Below, in pieces: positions 23,529-26,080 of a stretch of 26,080 nt of DNA (its first letter is position 1; every line of letters starts with the position of its first letter). The position numbers and the translations under genes were made by a program. The notes beneath the pieces were generated by a model. It was not told where the DNA came from. It worked only from the letters and a program-made list of their open reading frames with translations, and did not search any database. The stretch is from Bacillota bacterium (GTDB taxonomy: Bacteria; Bacillota_E; Sulfobacillia; Sulfobacillales; JAIMBI01), in the NCBI GenBank assembly GCA_021828405.1, contig JAKARZ010000029.1, positions 1-26,080 of the forward strand, written 5' to 3'.

Positions 23529-25648
23529 GCGTTTTCTCGCTCCAATTGGGCGTAGCGGGCCAAGAGCGACCGAATGCCGCCGCCGGGAAACGCCACCGTG
23601 ACCTCAAGTTCCTCGCCGTCACCTCGGCTCGTCACGACCGTGCCCCACCCAAAGCGGGGATGGCGGACACGCTCTCCATCCGCAAACCCGAGCGTTCGGC
23701 CTCCAGGCGCGGGGTGGGCCGGGGTGGCGGTGCGCCCCTGCACGATCTGCCGCATGTGCGCTGGCACCTCGTCCCAAAATCGGGAGACCGGGTTGTTCAG
23801 CGTTTGGCCATTCAGCGTCCGCTGGCGGGCATGCGTCAGGAACAATTGGTCCTGGGCACGGGTGATACCCACGTACATCAGGCGCCGTTCCTCCTCCACG
23901 TCATTCTCCGCCTCCAAGGCGCGGGCGTGCGGGAACACGCGCTCTTCCAGACCGGTCAGGAACACGACCGGAAACTCCAGCCCCTTGGCGCTGTGTAGGG
24001 TCATGAGCCAAACCCCGCCCCGGTCGTCCTTCACCGAATCCAGATCCGTCACCAGCGCGACCCAGCCCAGAAAGTCGCCCAGCTCAGGTTCACCCCGCTG
24101 GTCCTGAAAGCGCTTCGCCTCTGAGGCCAGCTCCCCGATATTGGCCATCCGATCCTCGGCATCGGGGGTGTGCTCGGCGCGCAACTGCGGCATGAGCCCA
24201 CTTTCCTCCGCCACCGACAGGATCACATCGGCTAACGGCACCCCCACGCGCTGGCGCCACTGGCGAAACTGCGCACCCAGTTGCGCCGACGCCCGCGCGG
24301 CCGGGGGGGCCAGATCAGGAACCTGGTACGCCTCGTCCAGCGCGGTCGCGAGCGGCATGGCGCGACTGGCCGCGTAAGCCCGGAGCCGCGCAAGTGCCAC
24401 GTCCCCAATGCCGCGGCGCGGCACATTGATGATGCGGGCCAGTGACAAATCGTCTCCCGGGTTGTACACAACGCGCAGGTAGGCAATCAGGTCCTTTACC
24501 TCGCGGCGCTCGTAGAAGCGCGCGCCGCCCACCAGGCGATATGGAATGCCGGCCCGGGCCAAACCAAGTTCCAGCGATCGGGACTGCGCGTTGGTGCGGT
24601 AAAGCACGGCCACGTCGTCCGGCTCATGGCCCTCTCGCACCAGGTCATGGATCCCCTGGGCCACGAACCAGGCCTCAGCTTCCTCGTCCGCCGCCGCGAA
24701 GCACTTCACCAGCGACCCGGTGGGGCGGCTGGTCCACAGCTCCTTGCCCAGCCGCGACCGGTTGTTGCGCACCACCGCATTGGCGGCATCCAAAATGGCG
24801 GCCGTCGACCGGTAGTTCTGCTCAAGGCGAATCACGATGGCATTCGGATAATCGCGCTTGAACTCTAGGATGTTGCGCAACTCTGCCCCGCGCCAGCCAT
24901 AGATGGACTGGTCGTCGTCGCCTACCGCGTAGAGATTGCCATGGCGGCCGGCCAGCGCGCGAATGAGGCGGTACTGCGCATGATTGGTGTCCTGATATTC
25001 GTCCACCATCACGTACTGAAACCGCTCGGGATAGCGCGCCAATGCCGGCTCCGTCTCCAAGAGGGTGACCGCCGTCACGATCAGGTCGTCGAAGTCCATG
25101 GCGTTCAGCCGCCCGAGCCGCTCCTGGTAGAGCGCGTACGCCTCCGCCAACCGCCGGCCCAGGTATGTACCGTCATCCACGTCCTCGGGGCCCCGGCAAG
25201 CGTTTTTCGCCCGGCTCACTTGCGCCAGGATCTGCGCCGGCGGGAACTGCCGCTCGTCCCAGTTCAACGCCCGCACCACCTCCCGCATCACCGTGCGAGC
25301 ATCGTCCTGGTCATAAACCAAGAAGCGTGGGTCACGGTCCACCAGGGGCAGCGCCTCCCGCAGCAGGCGCGCCGCGGTGGCGTGAAAGGTGCCCACCCAC
25401 ATCGACCGCGCACGGTCGCCCACCTGGCTGTGCACCCGGTGCTGCATTTCGGTGGCCGCTTTGTTGGTAAATGTAAACGCCAGCAGTCGGTCGGCACTGA
25501 CGCCCAAATCCTCGATAAAATGCCCAATGCGATGTGTCAGCGTGCGCGTTTTGCCACTGCCCGCCCCGGCCAGCACCAGCACGGCGCCTTCCGTGGTCAG
25601 AACCGCCTGGCGCTGTCCATCATTCAAACCCTCGGTCCAATCAGGCAC
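23525..25648 (-). CDS. pcrA: ATP-dependent DNA helicase PcrA (UvrD/Rep family)
   Basis: A 707-residue SF1A 3'-5' DNA helicase for repair, replication restart and removal of RecA. Motifs: LNDGQRQAV (Q motif, 8-16), Walker A AGAGSGKTRTL (27-37), AFTFTNKAATEM (57-68), GTFHA (86-90), Walker B VDEYQDTN (215-222), GDDDQSIYGWRGA (243-255), QNYRST (motif IV), and VWLMTLHSAKGLEFPVVFL with YVGITRAQDQLFLTHA (motifs V-VI). The C-terminal tail FADGERVRHPRFGWGTVV is the RNA-polymerase-interacting Tudor-like segment of PcrA. GTG 25648 is preferred, about 7 bases after GGGGGGA; the upstream TTG 25669 lies inside the -10 element. First gene of the pcrA-ligA unit. Confidence 0.96.
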   Translation of the reverse strand: MPDWTEGLNDGQRQAVLTTEGAVLVLAGAGSGKTRTLTHRIGHFIEDLGVSADRLLAFTFTNKAATEMQHRVHSQVGDRARSMWVGTFHATAARLLREALPLVDRDPRFLVYDQDDARTVMREVVRALNWDERQFPPAQILAQVSRAKNACRGPEDVDDGTYLGRRLAEAYALYQERLGRLNAMDFDDLIVTAVTLLETEPALARYPERFQYVMVDEYQDTNHAQYRLIRALAGRHGNLYAVGDDDQSIYGWRGAELRNILEFKRDYPNAIVIRLEQNYRSTAAILDAANAVVRNNRSRLGKELWTSRPTGSLVKCFAAADEEAEAWFVAQGIHDLVREGHEPDDVAVLYRTNAQSRSLELGLARAGIPYRLVGGARFYERREVKDLIAYLRVVYNPGDDLSLARIINVPRRGIGDVALARLRAYAASRAMPLATALDEAYQVPDLAPPAARASAQLGAQFRQWRQRVGVPLADVILSVAEESGLMPQLRAEHTPDAEDRMANIGELASEAKRFQDQRGEPELGDFLGWVALVTDLDSVKDDRGGVWLMTLHSAKGLEFPVVFLTGLEERVFPHARALEAENDVEEERRLMYVGITRAQDQLFLTHARQRTLNGQTLNNPVSRFWDEVPAHMRQIVQGRTATPAHPAPGGRTLGFADGERVRHPRFGWGTVVTSRGDGEELEVTVAFPGGGIRSLLARYAQLERENA

Positions 25649-25668
25649 GGCCCGTCCCCCCGGGAACA

Positions 25669-25674
25669 ATTATA
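25669..25674 (-). promoter_or_regulatory. -10 element of the probable pcrA promoter
   Basis: A perfect TATAAT lies on the minus strand 20 bp before the pcrA GTG. No good -35 is found at 16-18 bp, so it may need an activator or be weak. The leader would be only about 14 bases but includes the ribosome binding site. Confidence 0.45.
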
Positions 25675-25727
25675 CCGTGACTGTGGCCGCCGCGCTGACT
25701 CAGCGAACGCCGGCTGGTACCTCTCCG

Positions 25728-25775
25728 TTGACCTCCTCCCCACGGCTCAAGCCGGGGGATTCCCCTAAGCCGTGG
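25728..25775 (-). mobile_element. Right end of an IS200/IS605-type (TnpB) element
   Basis: On the minus strand this reads from CCACGGCTTAGGGGAATCCC through CCCGGCTTGAGCCGTGGGGA to GGAGGTCAA. CCACGGCT (25740-25747) pairs with AGCCGTGG (25768-25775), with inner GGGG/CCCC and GGCT/AGCC pairs. This hairpin-rich ending, with GGCTTGAGCCGTGGGGAGG, is the form I know from the right ends of TnpB elements, where it also forms the 3' scaffold of the omega/reRNA. The element would end near 25728. Confidence 0.7.
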
Positions 25776-25807
25776 CGCGGTTCCTGCGTCATCGGGCGGC
25801 CAACGCC

Positions 25808-26080
25808 CTATTCCTCCACAGGCCGCCCCCCGGTGCCGGATACCAGCGCCGGGGCACGCCCAAGTACTCGCGCCCCCGATGGTCGATCGTCTCCGCACTG
25901 TGGACATTCTTGCGAGGAATCGGCGGCCGGCCCCAACACCAACTGCCCGCCCTGGGCCGCCAACTTGGACTCCAGCAACGTGACGAACCGCCCCCAGCCC
26001 CTCTCCAGGATGGCGCGGTTCAGGCGGCCGGCTGACGCACCTGGGTCCCCGGTTGCGCGATGGTGCCCTGAGCGGAGGCC
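25808..26080 (-). pseudogene. tnpB: TnpB transposon nuclease, degenerate C-terminal fragment (partial at window edge)
   Basis: The minus-strand frame from the right edge reads LNRAILERGWGRFVTLLESK, then LAAQGGQLVLGPAADSSQEC and PQCG, matching the RuvC/zinc-finger region of TnpB (LNR-I-D-GW...LEYK...GG-LV-V-P--TSQ-CS-CG). TnpB is the RNA-guided nuclease of IS200/IS605 elements. After the first CPQC pair the frame loses similarity and ends at TAG 25808-25810; the second Cys pair and the final DVNAA-N-like motif are absent, and the upstream part (GLRSGHHRATGDPG) is also eroded. The product would lack the last catalytic Asp, so it should be inactive. The right-end structure follows at 25728-25775. 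Confidence 0.72.

Noticed and set aside
1..26080. CRISPR arrays, tRNA and rRNA genes
   Set aside because: No regularly spaced direct repeats, no tRNA cloverleaf-like T-loop motifs and no rRNA-like sequence were noticed on reading either strand. A tRNAscan or CRISPR finder run would settle it.

Overview
The window is about two-thirds G+C. Genes carry strong AGGAGG-type ribosome binding sites, many start with GTG, and many overlap by 4 bp. The housekeeping block pcrA-ligA-gatC-gatA-gatB-rlmD is the order familiar from Bacillota. The host is therefore most likely a high-GC, deep-branching Gram-positive bacterium of the Sulfobacillus, Thermaerobacter or Symbiobacterium kind. That placement is inferred from gene order and style, not from a search.

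Left end (1-3.3 kb): decayed mobile and accessory DNA on the minus strand. A group II intron enters from the left edge; its reverse transcriptase has a frameshift and an amber stop in place of the Tyr of the catalytic YADD box. Its 5' end lies 20 bp past the stop codon of an older, mostly deleted group II intron maturase, which suggests one intron nested in another. A small plus-strand gene follows, then a broken MazF-type toxin-antitoxin pair in which the antitoxin is frameshifted and the toxin carries an in-frame stop.

Centre (3.6-11.1 kb): ten tightly packed minus-strand genes in one apparent operon. In order of transcription they are a VirB2/TrbC-like small membrane protein, a TrbL/VirB6-like polytopic protein, a PrgI/VirB3-like protein, a TraC-like VirB4 N-domain protein, a VirB4 ATPase, a CpaB-like SAF protein, a CpaE-like MinD-family protein, a CpaF/TadA ATPase, TadB and TadC. 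The first half looks like the membrane core of a Gram-positive type IV secretion system. The second half looks like the motor and platform of a Tad (type IVc) pilus. The genes are translationally interlocked, so they probably build one hybrid machine. No relaxase, coupling protein, Flp prepilin or prepilin peptidase is visible here. This is the most notable part of the window.

Middle right (11.1-14.3 kb): about 1 kb with no convincing gene, a possible 50-residue ORF, then a hotdog acyl-CoA thioesterase diverging from an APC-family amino acid permease.

Right (14.5-25.7 kb): three minus-strand transcription units. pcrA-ligA covers DNA repair and replication. oppD-oppF encodes two peptide-importer ATPases without their permease genes and sits between ligA and gatC, with its own promoter and terminator. 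gatC-gatA-gatB-rlmD covers tRNA-dependent amidation and 23S rRNA uracil methylation. The extreme right end holds a TnpB (IS200/IS605-type) remnant whose right-end structure abuts the pcrA promoter.
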